The notes: generated by a model from the letters alone, not told the origin. A DNA stretch of 64,000 nucleotides from Nigrospora sphaerica (GCA_018287875.1 JAGVVL010000022.1:1240001-1304000); one strand, 5' to 3'. Positions 36,318 to 48,278 are shown, numbered from the stretch's first letter. Numbers and translations: made by a program.

Positions 36318-39183
36318 TCACACGAACAAGGCTAGTGGCACGGTAAGGACCACACCTACCAGGGCCAGGATGCTGTTGCTCCAACCGTAACTAAAGGCCT
36401 CGTACATGGATGGGGCGAAGAGCGGGAATAAGAAGGCCGTCAGACTCTTGATAAGTTGCTCGGCGGCTAGGGCGCTGCTTGTGTGCTCGCTGTAGGCGTC
36501 GAGGACGTAGGCGGTCACTATAAAATCTGTTATTAGGAACTTTCCTATTTAAGGACGGAAAGGGGTTGCACTAACACGGCATAAGCTCACCCCCCACCAA
36601 AGAGCCAACCCCCCAAACGGCCAGAGGTCAAGATGACCTCACGCGATGGCAACACTACGGATCAATTGAAATATCTCAACAACTATAATAGCTACGCATA
36701 AGCAGACTGATCTCAAGAGACTATGATGCAGTCTTCTACCTCAGAATCGACTTCTTCGTCCGATCCGTCTATGCAGACAGCTTCAGGTTCCATAGTAACT
36801 ATACCCCCTATATCTTTAGGGGTCGACATCTCCTCCTTAACTTTACGCACCTCTAGTATCGTCACGAAACGGTCCTAAGCGGTTGGCTGAACCTTACGCT
36901 GTTTCTGGGGCTTCTGGTGATCTAACGCTGCAGCCAATTGGTCTCGTTCGTGCTTCAGACTGGAGATCTCAGCGGTTGCTTAGTCTAAGGCCTTGCCAGC
37001 TTTCCGAAACACCTAGCGTAGTGTTACGTTGTTATAGACTGGAAATAAATGCCGGTCGCTCTTTAGCCTATAGTAATATGCTCTGGTGTTAGAGCTTCTT
37101 TACGAGCCTTATTCTAGGCCTCCAGAAACTCTGTCTTCTTTAAAGTCAGTGTTAAGCTAGTGAAGCAGGTGTTATGTAAGTATTTTCGATAAGCTCGCTT
37201 TAACATTAAGAAAGGGCCGAGATTTAACGGCTATAGCACTTAAGAAGTATAAGCTGGTAAAAAGTTAAGCTAGACGCGTGCCTTAAAATAGGTCATTATA
37301 AACTCCTCAGTATAGTGGCTTATATGGCTATCGAGGATAAGGTGCTGCCATTGCTTAGGGTCCTCTAGAGCCGTTAGAGGCACGAATATCTGCTTCAGTT
37401 AGCGCAGCGTATTAAATTGCTAGTCCAGCCAGCCTGTAAGGCTTTAAAAGACCAGCTTTCGAAGTCTTACTCGTCGACTTAAGAGTTGAACCACTGCTGT
37501 TGAACTACCTTGCCCTCGAAAATCACCAGTGGAGGCAGCGCACGGCCAGCAGTAGAGATTGCTTCTAGAGAGGTTGTCCACTTACCTCGAGGCGTATCCA
37601 TAGCGAAGATCTGGCTTATAGCGGCAGGTCCAATAATAAAGGGGCAGTCTCCAAGGCCAATCTGAGCACCTAATTTATCGAAGTTCTAGGTGTGCTCTAA
37701 TGGGATGCTGGCGAGGTCTTCGTAGGCCAGCCTTTCGAAGAACTCCTTAATATTGGCGCGAGAGGCGCCGTTAAGGCGCTGGAAATCTATGCCAGTGGAA
37801 ACCAGTGTCTTCACCTGCGGCAAGTGCTTAAAGAACCGGTGATGCCAGCGTTTTCTAAGGCGGCAGTGGCTTCCAGAGGTGTTAAGGGTGGACTAGGCGA
37901 ATTAACAAAAGCGGCCGTGCGTTGGAGCCCAGCTAAGGCGGCCTTGAAGTAACACCCACGCTATAAGCTAGCGCTCTTGCTCCTCAGTGAGGGCTTGGTA
38001 ATGCTCCTAGGCATGCCTTTTTAGAGGCTTGCAATTGAATCTGGCAGTCAACCAGTGTCTGGTGACGTTGTATTGCTTAGCGACTAAGCGGATTGATTAA
38101 CCTTGGGTCACTTAAAGGAGAGCGGCAGCCAGCTGCACTTTATTTATCGATATTGGTATTAAACGAAACAGCGGAAAACGGTGATTCTCGAGATGTCATT
38201 TTCTTGTCTGTAAAATCTCTGATTGTTTAAATATTTGGTGTTGAAGGTCTGTGATTGCCTCATCTGTTGTCCGAAACCAGTGGCTGTTTGGGGGGTTGGC
38301 TCTTTGGTAGGGAGGCGAGCTTATCACTTAGCTGCATCTTGAATATTATGACGAAATCGCCGAGGTCCACCACTGCCTAGTGTAGGCGCGCCGTGGCCGT
38401 CTAGCCGTACAGCAGCATGCCGGCCTAGGCGGCCACGAGACCGGGCACTATGAGGGGGATGCGGGCCTCGGGGGCGCGGCCCTAGGCGGCCTAGCGCCGG
38501 TAGCGGCGGTCTATAACGTAACCGCCGAGCTGGGAGGCGGCGAGTTCGCCGAGGGAGCAGGCGATATAGTGCAGGCCGCTGATCTCGACCGACTGGCCGT
38601 ACCGCTCGACCTAGAGGTTAGAAACGGTCGAGAGCATAATGTATAGCAGGCCGTAGCTGAAGCCCGACAACACGGCGGCGACCTGGATGATGGGGTGGCC
38701 GCAGAGCAGGCGTAGCGGGCGCGATAGGGCGCGGCCGAGGACGGCGCTGGCGCCGAAGCCGGCGAGGAAGCGGGCGGCTATGAGGGTCTGCTTAGTGGTG
38801 GCGAAGTCGCACAGCAGGTTCCAGACGAGGAACCAGAGGTTGGAGGCGTGTAGGACGCGCTGGCGGCCGTACATCTTCGATTGGGGCCCGATGGCGAGCG
38901 GGCCGAAGGCGGTGGCGAGCAGGTAGATGGACAGGGCCATGGCGGCCTCGGTCGGGTTCATGGCGAGCTCGGCCGCTGTGGTGGGCAGCGCCGGCGCCAT
39001 AATGGTCGACACCATGATGCGGTTGAAGCCCGTCGCCGACAGCACGTCCGTCACTATCCACTTGCGGCTCGCCGACTAGTCGAGCGGGTTGGCCGCGTCG
39101 TGCGGCTGCGCGAACGCCACCAGGAAGGGATCGTGGTCCGCCGCCTTGGGCTCGCATTCGCCGGATGACGGCTCGACGGTGCG
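36318..39183 (-). pseudogene. DHA1-type MFS transporter, split by POGO-3 and truncated
   Basis: Reads on the minus strand. The N-terminal part from 39183 gives [28 protein letters not shown], VTDVLSATGFNRIMVST, then helices up to FLAGFGASAVLG. The next segment (ALSRPLRLLCGHPIIQ) belongs further along, so the loop and about two helices are deleted. ISGLHYIACSLGELAASQLGG and VVDLGDFVIIFKMQ precede POGO-3 (36584-38321). The last helices are at 36318-36518 (VLDAYSEHTSSALAAEQLIK, LTAFLFPLFAPSMYEAF). Numerous TAG codons. A fungal drug/siderophore-type exporter by family; substrate unknown. The 5' end is fused to an NB-ARC fragment. Confidence 0.82.
36584..38321 (-). mobile_element. POGO-3, pogo/Fot1-type transposon (1738 bp)
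   Basis: Imperfect terminal inverted repeats (AGCTCACCCCCCACCAAAGA... and its inverse ...TCTTTGGTAGGGAGGCGAGCT) next to TA on both sides (36582-36583, 38322-38323). The minus-strand transposase relic has an N-terminal HTH (VQLAAALLQVTQGQSIRLVA, about 38130) and the DDE_1 segment ISTAGRALPPLVIFEGK (about 37570-37520), broken by RIP-type stops and frame changes. It sits in the MFS gene. Confidence 0.83.
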
Positions 39184-39660
39184 ACATGGTGGTTCCGGGT
39201 AGTGAACAGGATTGAGCCCTCCCGGCTGAAAGGTAGGTAGGAGTTCAGCTGACCGGCTGTTAATAGTAGCGCATCGTCGGCGTTATCGATGATAAGAAGC
39301 CACTGTCCTCCGTTGTCTCGACCAAGAGCCACTCTCACGAGGGCCTTGACGTCGGCTTCGTCGTCCTCAATCCCCTTCGCCCCGAGGGCTCGGCCAATGC
39401 CGCGGTAGGCATTCTCGAACATGACCATGTCCACGGCCGGGACCCAGAAGACGAAGCAGTCGGGGTGTGCGTCGCGGATCCGGTAGGCTGCCTCGATGGC
39501 GACCTGCGTCTTACCTATGCCGCCGAGGCCCTTGATTACGGTCCGTTAGCACGTATTAGGATATACAGTAGGAGGTAGCCTTCCGATAAGCTGCTGTAAG
39601 ACAGACTCACGGCTTATAAAGTTTTTATTTTATCTAAACAGTATAATAAAATAGGCGTCG
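39184..39660 (-). pseudogene. NB-ARC fragment of a fungal NLR
   Basis: Minus strand from about 39660: a linker (YFIILFRxNKNFISRESVLQ with one stop), QQLIGRLPPT, then the P-loop [20 protein letters not shown] (GLGGIGKT at 39507-39534), [10 protein letters not shown], Walker [15 protein letters not shown] and [13 protein letters not shown] ending near 39184, where MFS codons begin in another frame. The kinase-type motifs are intact, but the protein lacks its N- and C-terminal domains. TPR- or ankyrin-type NLRs of fungi have this NB-ARC; the effector domain is lost or unrecognisable. Confidence 0.8.
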
Positions 39661-41810
39661 TGTTTATTTATTAAGAAGAATTAAAGGGCACAATGTTATT
39701 TTAGTAGCTTAACGTACTTAGGATAGTTTTAGCGGTATCTTATTAACGCTTTTAAATCTCGCGCTATAATTAAATGAATGTATTTTCCTCCCCTTCACTA
39801 TAGATTAACAGCAGATAGATGTTAAAGATTCTAAATAGCAAGTACGCTCGGTCCTCCGGAGGCTTCGTTACACTGCTTTTTATTTAAGAAAATTGCTTAT
39901 ACACGCTGAATTAGGATAACGGCTGCCCTCGAAGGGCATTGGCCGAAATCCCTGTGATTTCTTATAAAAGCCCCCCTAGTAACGTCTTATCGCCTAAGCG
40001 TTAGCTTTCCACTAAGAAAAAGGTCACCGATTTAGGAGCGAGCAATTCCTAGAGTGTCCAGCCGCGCGAAAACCACCGACTTTATTGGAAGGCCGTAGCG
40101 CACGATACGCCCGGCGGCTTTTTAACCTTGCTTCCGGCGCCCGCAGAGATATTAGCCAGATTAACATAACATTAGGCAGCGTTTTAGTATTAGCGGAATA
40201 TAAAGTTGATTACTTCGGTTAACTCGGCGCTGCTCGATTTATCGATACAGCATGTATCGACCTAAAAGTACTACAGGCTATCCGAGGCAGCCTACGCGCC
40301 GTAAAACATGAGCTTTTGGTATCCCGCCTAGTGTTAACCGGTGTGCTGCTGGACGTCTTAGAAAGTGACCTCTTCATCGTCGTCACCCCACGTGTGCGAA
40401 AGAATAGCATACGGGGGAATATTGTCGACCAGGTCCTTAGTTAAGCTTAAACGCCTATCGTTTTCTAACTGTAAGAGACGCATCGCGGGTCGAGGCATTC
40501 GACATGAGGAAAGGACGACCTGTAGTCAGATTCGGCACGATGGCTCGAAGAAGGCTAGGATCGTTTAGGCGATAGCGGGCTGCGCTCTTGGCATTGCCTT
40601 GCCAATGTGGCGCTTTGCTTGCGTCTTGGAGGGTGGTTGGTTGGTTGATTCACCTTGCGTCTGCTAGTTTTCAGCCAAGCCATCCCGACCTGCCACCCTC
40701 GCTCCCGCTGTTATGCCTCATAGCCGCAGTGAACCGTCTAGTAGACTCGCAGTGGTCGATCGCATGCTGCGTTGCATCGTTTCCGGGCGTTAATTGATCA
40801 GCACGGTGCATGTCTAGCCCCAGTGCGGAAATGCGGGGCGCGCTCTGCATCCACAAGCTCCTCCCCTCCCTTTTTCTCTTTGTCTACCTGCGCATGACGT
40901 GAAGCCACTACAGCGCGCTTATGCGCTACGTGGAGATGGCCTACGAGCGGAGCCTCGGGAGATGCTCCAGCGAATACCCCGCGCTGCTTCTCGGAGGTGC
41001 ACAAGCCGACGACAAGATTGTGTTGGTCGAGCAAGGGAGGGTGCCGTTGCTCGTGCGTCGTGGGAAAGAATGGAGGGGCGAAACTTTGTCATGGAGGCGT
41101 ATATTGAGAGGATCGTGGGTAGTGAGGCCTTCAGGAAAGGGCAGCGCATGGAGGTTAGGTAGCCAGCCAATTGCTAGACGCTCCAGGGTTGCGGTGAACA
41201 GAGTTGAGAAAGTGGATCTGACCCGAACTGCCACGCTGGGAATTGCGCTAGCATGGCATGGATACATGGGCCATCCAACCTACTAGTTAGTAAGAACTTG
41301 AATGCGTTGATACCCCGCTCTCCTCGCCTCCCGGCGGCCTTCTCGGTGCACGCCCTGTGGCACCTGACAGGTGGCTTCTGGAGGTCATGATTCGGCTCCT
41401 CGTGCATTCCCCAGGGTCCGCCAGCCCCGAGCGGCCCCAGTTCCGGATTGAAAGGGGCGTTAGCGCCTTAGTAACTGTATGAAGTGAATAACGGGTGACG
41501 TGGGGGTGGATAACCGGCAAAGTGGGCGGAGCCAGCGAATCTTCGCCTGGCAGGGTGCTATGCCCACGTAAGTATTCACTAAGCATGAGTAATAAGGTTC
41601 CAATATCTACGTACCTATAGCCATCTGAATGACTTTATGGCCCGGATCATACAGAGATCGGGGCCACTATGTGCTGAGCGTGCCTGAAATGTACCATATC
41701 TACCTTAGCATCAGACATTGGTAAGCACCCCATAGCTGAACGCGAAGCCAAACATCCTCTTCTCCGTTCCTAGTCAGCATTAAACGAAGCTCACGGAGCA
41801 AGAGGCCGAA
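39661..41810. other. No gene recognised
   Basis: 39661-40210 is AT-rich and decayed. A plus-strand frame at about 40216-40442 reads FIDTACIDLKVLQAIRG and LLDVLESDLFIVVTPRV without stops and looks coding-like, but I cannot name it. 40570-41600 is GC-rich with short overlapping frames on both strands and no domain. 41600-41810 is the upstream region of the amidohydrolase gene. Confidence 0.4.
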
Positions 41811-43369
41811 ATGTCGAAAAACTACCAAATTCTGCTGCAGGGTGGCACGCTGCTATTGCACGGAGACGATGATAACGTTACGCCCTTCGTGTCGGATCTC
41901 CTCATAGAGGGCTCTATCATATCCAAAATCGGCAGCCAGCTGCCAAAACCCACCGCCGAATGCGAGGTGATCGACTGCAGAGGCAAGATCGTCAGTCCGG
42001 GCTTCATCGACACCCACCGCCACCTGTGGCAGACGCAGAACAAGGGCCAGCATGCCGACGCTAGCTTTACCGAGTACCTCCCGCGAGGCAATTCCACCGC
42101 CATCTTTTGGACCCCCGAGGATCTGTTTTGGGGTCAGCTCGCCGGCGCCCTCGAGGCCATCAGCGCCGGCACGACCACGCTTGTTGATCACGCCACCTGC
42201 AACGCAAGTCCCGCCCATCGTAGGTACTAGCCAGAGCCGGGGGTTCCGCACCATCAACTGACGTCGATTCAGCCCAGGCCGCCATCCAAGCCTTGTTGTC
42301 TTCCGGCATACGGGCCGTCTACTGCTACACGGGCACCCGGAGCGCGGGCACCGACGAGCCGCTGGCGGTGAAGGACGACGACTTCTCCGAGACCAACCTC
42401 GAGGGCTTCCGGGCCCTGGCCAAGGCAAGCCCGTTTGATGGTCGGGTGCACATGGGGTACGCGCTGGACAACCTCTACGCGCCGCGCGAGGTGGTGCAGG
42501 CCATGTACGCGCGACTCCGCGACGCCGAGGCGGGGCGGGCCCAGCTCATCACGACGCACGACATCAGCGGGCCGATGCGAGGGCCTGGCCCGACGACGGT
42601 ACAACTTCTCCAAGACTACGGGCTGCTGGGGCCCGACGTGCTCGTGTCGCACGCCAACGCGCCAGCGCCCGGCGACGGTGCCCTATACGCCGCCAGCGGC
42701 GCCCACGTCGTGACCACGCCCGGCGCCGAGTGCCAGGCCGGCGCCATGCCCGTCGCCCTACGCGATGACCACTACGCCAGTGCCAGCATTGGAGTCGACT
42801 GCCACTCATGGGGGTCTGCCAGCATACCCCAGCAGGCCCGCCTGCTGCTGCAGTCGGCCCGCCTCGTGCGCGGCTTGGACCTCGCCGCCCGCGGCCAGTG
42901 GTCGCGCCACACGGGCTTCGACGTCGAGCGCGTCTTCAACCTGTGCACGCGCGGCGGTGCGCGGGCTGTCGGCTTGGCCGGCGAGATCGGCCGGCTCGCG
43001 GCTGGCATGCGCGCCGACGTCGTCGTCTTCGACGGCACGAGCCCGGCGATGCTGGTCGCCGCCGCCGCCAACCCCGTCGCCGCCGTCGTGCTGCACAGCT
43101 CCGAGCGCGACGTCGAGCTCGTCGTCATCGACGGCGTCGTCCGCAAGCGCGCCGGCCGCCTCCTCGACGTCCGCGTCGCCTCCGCCCCGGACCCGGCCCG
43201 CGGCGCCGTCCCCGCCGGCGCCCGCCTCAGCTGGCCCGACGTCGCCGCTCGCATCCTTGAGAGTCAGGCTGCCCTCGAGGTGCGCATGAAGGACATCGAC
43301 TTCGCCCGCGGCGTAGACGTGGTTATCGATTCCTTGCATCTCTGCAAGAAAAATCTCATTGAGAAGTAA
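41811..43369 (+). CDS. Metal-dependent amidohydrolase (deaminase-like), two exons
   Basis: Exon 1 is 41811-42219 and exon 2 is 42273-43369. A 53-bp intron (GTAGGT...TTCAG, branch-like CTGAC) is inferred; removing it keeps frame through AHP-QAAIQALLSSG and gives 501 aa. The N-terminal beta-rich segment leads to GFIDTHRHLWQT with the metal-binding HxH (residues 69 and 71). Then come GTTTLVDHATC, VLVSHANAP (metal His), GAECQAGAMP and IGVDCHSWG (catalytic Asp region), followed by the C-terminal beta domain GLAGEIGRLAAGMRADVVVF. This is the layout of the cytosine-deaminase/TrzN-like/S-adenosylhomocysteine-deaminase group of cytosolic hydrolases. The substrate cannot be set. The frame is fully open; POGO-2 lies 47 bp downstream. 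Confidence 0.9.
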
Positions 43370-43695
43370 GCTGTAAGTTAGCCACCTGCCACTTGGGCCA
43401 ACCCAGACTTGGGCTAAGTTAGGTGACCCCCATTTGGCCACCCCCCCACTTTTGGCCACCCTTAGCTTGACCGTGTTAAAATCAATCTTATCACTTTAAC
43501 CAACTATATATTCTTAATTCATAATAACCATAACATAAGAACCTGCCTTACTGAGGCTTTTGCTATCGCTCTCTTTATTTAAACTCTTTTTAGCCTCCTT
43601 AGCTGCTAATTAAGCCTGATGGATGTCTTCAATATTTGCGAACTTTAAATTAAAGCTTAAATTTATCTTCTTCCTTTTCTTTAGTTTGATAGTCT

Positions 43696-44025
43696 TGTGA
43701 GAGGCTGAGCCTTGAAGCACTATCGAAGGGGCCAAATGCTGTTTATTTTCTAGATGGGAAAGAGAGAAGAGAACCGTCTTCAGGAGGCCGGGCGCAGCGT
43801 CTCGTTAAATCTTGCGAGACTGGACCGGAACGTTCGGATCGGAACGTTCGGACCGGAACGTTCGGATCGGAACGTTCGGATCGCTGCTCAGCTCCCCCCT
43901 CCTAGGTCTTGACCACTAGCCTGGCGTTCGAATGGAGAGACCTACTCGGAGCCTCATATGAGGGGTTCGTGAGACGCTCAGGCCAGGTGCGCCTGAGCCT
44001 ATCTTCCAGGTCCCAACCTGTAACA
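43696..44025 (+). repeat. LTR-Z, 330-bp solo element with 14-bp tandem repeats
   Basis: TGTGAGAGG...CCTGTAACA, flanked by the perfect 5-bp duplication AGTCT (43691-43695, 44026-44030). The empty site is seen in POGO-2a near 23730. Four tandem 14-bp units, GGACCGGAACGTTC alternating with GGATCGGAACGTTC, fill 43822-43877. The copy is GC-rich and not RIP-decayed, so it is recent. TG...CA ends and the 5-bp duplication suggest a solo LTR of an unseen element. Confidence 0.8.
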
Positions 44026-44486
44026 AGTCTTAATCCTAGCTTCGAGAGCCTGAACTTGCCTTGATATAGTAGCTAGTTAAATATTCTTTTTATTAAAGGC
44101 CTTTTAAATCTTTTACAAAAGTAGTTGTTACGTGGTTAAATATTCAATAAAATAGTTCAAAAACTATACTTAGTCTTTAAAGTTTAACGTCTTCTTTAAA
44201 GGAGACTAAACTATTATAGAAATACCGGATCTCTTTATAGGTATTAAGAAGACTTTATTTAAGTAGGATTACTTCGATTTTATTATGCTAAGTATTATTT
44301 GGTGTGCATTTTAAACTAAATTCTAATTAAAAAGCAGCTTAGCTATACTTACTAGCTAAAGACTAGCGGCTTTCCACCTATTCCGGATATTCTAACCGGT
44401 AAGGCTAGTTAAGCGAGCCTTTTAATAACAGGTAAGAAAATTACACTTGCTAACTACTATTAAGTCCGTTAATTAAGTTAAAAATG

Positions 44487-45047
44487 TGTTGGAAGTGGTG
44501 GTTTGATCGGAAAGAGGAAGCAACCCCTTTATAAGGGCTCTTTCGATCTTGGAGGCCGTTCCTTAAGGATAAAGGAACACGGAAGAGTAGGAACTTCTCT
44601 TAAAGGGGGTAGAGAGTGAGATCTCTAAGTTGCTTGCTTATTTCCGAGACTATGTACACAAAGAGGGAAGATTTATCCCTTATTTATACCCTTTTAACCC
44701 TTTATCCTCTTAGTAATACAAAGAGGAGACGCGTAAGTGGACGCGTAAGCAGTGACGTGGCTTAGAAGCACGTGGACGCTTATAGAACCTCGTGGGACCG
44801 TGTGGAGGCTTGTGGAACCTCATGGAAGTACATGGAAACTCGTAGAAACTTGTAGAAGGTTCCAAGTAGCGTAGGCCACGTATTTAGGAAAAGTGGCCCT
44901 AGCTTTAGGATAGGGCGGCCCGTGCTGTCGGGTAAGGTGGCCCAAGCTTTAAGGCAGTCTCGGTTAAAGGACTAGCTTTTTAATAAGTGCATAGCTAAGT
45001 CCTTAACGAAGGATAACGGTATAGGGGTAAGCCCTATACTTTTAACA
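44487..45047 (+). repeat. LTR-X (variant B), left half of an inverted pair
   Basis: TGTTGGAAGTGG...CTTTTAACA, same variant as 4008-4538. Ends directly against the next, inverted copy. Confidence 0.8.
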
Positions 45048-45617
45048 CTTATCCTATACCCTTCTTTGTCACTACGGACTAAGCTATGCACTTAACGAGA
45101 AGCTAGTCCTTTAACCGAGCCTACCTTAGAGCTTGGGCTAGCCTATCCTGGAGCACGGGCTAGCTTCTCTGCAAGTATGGCCCGCTTTACCAGCAAGCGT
45201 GGCGTACGCCACCTGGAAGCTTCTATAAGTTTTCACGAGTTTCCACAAGTTTCTACATGGCTCTTTGAAGCTCCTACAAGCCCCCATAAGGCTTCATGAA
45301 CCTCTATAAGGTTCCATATGCTTCTAAGCCACGTAATCACTTATATAATCACTTACGCGTCCTCCTCTTTGTATTACTAAGAGGATAAGGGTTTAATGGG
45401 TATAAGTAAGGGCTGAATCTCTTTTTTCTATGTATCTAGTCTATCCTTAAGCAAGCAAGCAAGCAAGCAAGCAAGAAAGCATATAAACTACACTTTTGTT
45501 TTTTTTAAAGAGAAGTTCTTTATTCTTCCGTGTTTCTTTATAAGAAACGACCTTTGAGATCGAAAGAGCCCTTATAAAGGGTTGCTTCCTCTTTCAATCG
45601 AACCACCACTTTCAATA
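45048..45617 (-). repeat. LTR-X, right half of an inverted pair
   Basis: A minus-strand copy that starts inside the terminal hairpin (CTTATCCTATACC; the first ~16 bp are absent) and ends TTCAATA, a decayed TCCAACA. It contains a run of six or more AAGC units. Confidence 0.8.
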
Positions 45618-46148
45618 AATACATTTAGCAAACTCTTTAATTTAGGCGTGTAAAGGTAGAAGCTCTAGGGTAACTTAAGTTAAGATCTAGGTTATAAGCA
45701 GCTCTTCTTAGACTAGTCTAAGCCTGCTAGTATACGAAGGCTTTTAACTTACGTTAATATCTTTTAATTCAGTTCTTAAGTGTTGACCTCGGAATTCTAT
45801 ATTCTTAGGCGGATTGCTAGACTAAAGCCCTAATGGGAACGGAATTGAGAGCACTTCAGAGATTTTGTTCATTGTATGGCTTCATCTTTGATTATTATAA
45901 TTCAAAACTAAGTTATATGTCATTTGGAGCAAAATCGGAGAAGAAATAAAAGATATCAATTCGGGTGGCTGGGATGGCGGTGAATATTTTAGGGTGCCCA
46001 AGAGTGGGGGGTAGCCAAATTGAGGTCACCTAACTTAACGGCAGCTAAAATTCAGAGCAAAAGCTGCAAGTGTAACAGGACAAACATAGATGCAAAGGGC
46101 CCGTCTGGAAAGTGAGCAACTACAAAAGAGGCAACAAGAAGAACAAGC

Positions 46149-47902
46149 TTAAGGTCCGCTTAAAGGTGTCTTCTCGCGTACTCTGATTGTAGCCTTAAAG
46201 TCAACCGGTTTCGTGAACCAATGAGTGAAGACATTCCAATCGCGTTCCTCTAACGTCGGGTCCAGCGAGAATTCGAAATCGCGGACTAGGAGTGGGACCA
46301 ACTTGGTCATCTCTAACATGGAGATGTGGCGGCCGATGCACGTGCGGGAGCCGTAGCCGAACTAGAAACTTGGGTCAGTCTATCCACGGCCCAAGGACGC
46401 GTGGGGGAGGGGGTTTGCTCACAGGGCCCCAGTAGCGGTTCATGACGGCCAGCTTCTCGGCGTCGCTGTCGAGCCAGCGCTCGGGTGAGAAGGCGTCAGC
46501 GTCGTCGCCGAAGACGGCCTTGTTACGGTGGGCGACCCAGACGTTGATGCCCACAATCGCCTGGTGTTCTACGGGTCAGCGGAGTCCAAGGAAAAAGTAA
46601 AGGGGGTGTGGAGCGGAGCGTACACCCTCGGGGAAGAAGCGGCCACAGATGGAGGCGCCTCCTTTGGGAACCACGCGCTCCATCGGGAGGCCGGTCGCCG
46701 GATGCAAGCGTAGGGCTTCCTTGATGACCGCCTGCAGGTACGGCATCTTCTGGGCCTCGACGAACTTGGGGAATACCGAGAGGCCGCTCTCGGCCGTGTA
46801 GGTGTCGATCTCGGCCCGCAGCGCCTGCATGCACCGGGGGTTCTTAAGCAGGTAGTACAGGACGGCTGACAGGCTGATGGCCGTGGTGTCGGAGCCGGCC
46901 ACCATATTAGATAGGCAGCCGGTGAGGACGTGATAGGCCGTGAACTTAGCCGAGTCAGCCGCTTGTTGGTCGAGGAACCGGTCGAGGAACGACCGCGCCA
47001 CCACTTCGCCCCCGCCAGCGGCCTCGGGGACGGCTTTGGGGTTGGCCCGGGCGTCGCTGATCCGGTCCTCGGTGAAGCGGATGACGTAGCCAAAGCCGGT
47101 GCCGGTGGGACCGGCGACGCGGATCACGAGCGGGAAGAGGAGGCGGTGCAGGCAGGGGAAGAGGCCGACGAGAGTAGTGTAGGAGAGATGGCCCTCAAGG
47201 GCGCCGATGATTCCTTCGACGTCGGCGCCGCGGTCCAGGAAGCCCAGGCGCTTCGCGTACGTGATGACGCCGATGACGTCAAAGGCGTAGCACTGGAACC
47301 AGTGCCGCATGTCGATGGTGGCGACGGCAGCGTCATCGGTGGCCGCCGCGAACTCGCCGAGGCGGCGCGTGAACAGCTCGGCGCACTCGTCCACGAAGGG
47401 CTCGTAGTGCTTTAGCGACGTCATTGAGTAGGTCGCCTGGTACAGTCGGCGGTCTGCGGCGTGCCGCACCTCCGATGTGTCTGAGAACAGCGTCCACTCG
47501 CCGGGGTTCGCCCAGACGGTATACCAGGACGACTTAGCGAACGGCTGCCCGAGTCCATAGATGACCTTGACGGCCTCCGGGTCGTCGATACTGTACCGGC
47601 CAGGCGCGTAGCGAACGACCTTGCCTAGTGTTGCGTGTTCTGGTTAGCGAGGAGAAGGGTGGTTTCCCAAGGTCGAACCCTCCGGGTAATAAGGGACACA
47701 TACCATGCTTCAGGTGCAGCTCGATGTTAGCGTTAGGAAAGAATCCCTGCCAAACCTTTACCAGGTACCAACCACGGCCGAAACGGGCCAAGAAGGGACC
47801 CGGTACGGCCCGCAGAGGCGACCGGAGCTGCTTCACCCAAAAAAAAAGATATTGCAAGGCCACGAGGGCACAAGTTCCTAAAACGAGAAGCTGGAGCTCC
47901 AT
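46149..47902 (-). CDS. Cytochrome P450, pisatin-demethylase-like, four exons
   Basis: Exons 47902-47704, 47624-46626, 46568-46423 and 46361-46149. The introns of 79, 57 and 61 bp all have GT...AG, and the joined frame is 518 aa. An N-terminal membrane anchor (LLVLGTCALVALQYLFFWV) is followed by PGPFLARF. Substrate-region motifs include QATYSMTSLKHYEPF and WFQCYAFDVIGVITY. The I helix is AGSDTT (46900-46883), the K helix ExxR is KEALR, PERW follows, and the heme loop is FGYGSRTCIG with the Cys ligand at 46340-46338. The N-terminal half most resembles fungal pisatin demethylase-type P450s (CYP57 group), from memory. It is an ER-bound mono-oxygenase needing a P450 reductase; substrate unknown. 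No RIP-type stops. Confidence 0.93.
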
Positions 47903-48278
47903 TGTGTGGAAACGGCAAAGCTTACTGCCGGGATGTTCAATAATATGGCTTATAGAGCCGAAGACTTCAGATCACTACGTTCTTATCCGTAGGTCGGTGT
48001 CAAGCTTCGGGGAGGAGGTAAGTACCGGCGCCGACTTCCTCGGGACTTTGTTCACACCGAAACAAATAGGGTCAGTGGGGTGAATGGGCATTCGTGCCGG
48101 CGGGGAGGGGATCTGCATCAAACTTTGCTGGATCAAGGCTGTCTCACGTGGAACTTATCGAGACGTGTGGCCCGAAATCGAAGCTAGGAGAGAATTAAGA
48201 AAATGACCTGGGAAGTGGTCAAATTTTTAACACCCCAGTGTATAAGAGGTACCTTCCTTTTGCAAACATGCGGACTGG

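Larger units (their letters stand above)
43417..46035 (-). mobile_element. POGO-2 (copy b), internally deleted
   Basis: Ends AGTTAGGTGACCCCCATTTGG and ...GAGGTCACCTAACT next to TA (43415-43416, 46036-46037). It aligns with copy a at both ends: 43460-44486 to 23500-24187, and 45618-46035 to 32230-32647. The transposase middle (about 700 bp) is missing, and a tail-to-tail pair of LTR-X copies stands in its place. LTR-Z is inserted at 43696-44025. Near the right end YSEF-like codons and the HTH are still recognisable. Confidence 0.82.

Noticed and set aside
40921..41286. Overlapping ORFs of 80-120 codons
   Set aside because: Both strands open in GC-rich sequence; low-complexity translations without domains.
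42765..43289. Long GC-rich open frames on both strands inside the amidohydrolase exon 2
   Set aside because: Shadows of a high-GC coding region; low-complexity Ala/Arg/Pro/Ser translations, while the real frame shows amidohydrolase motifs.
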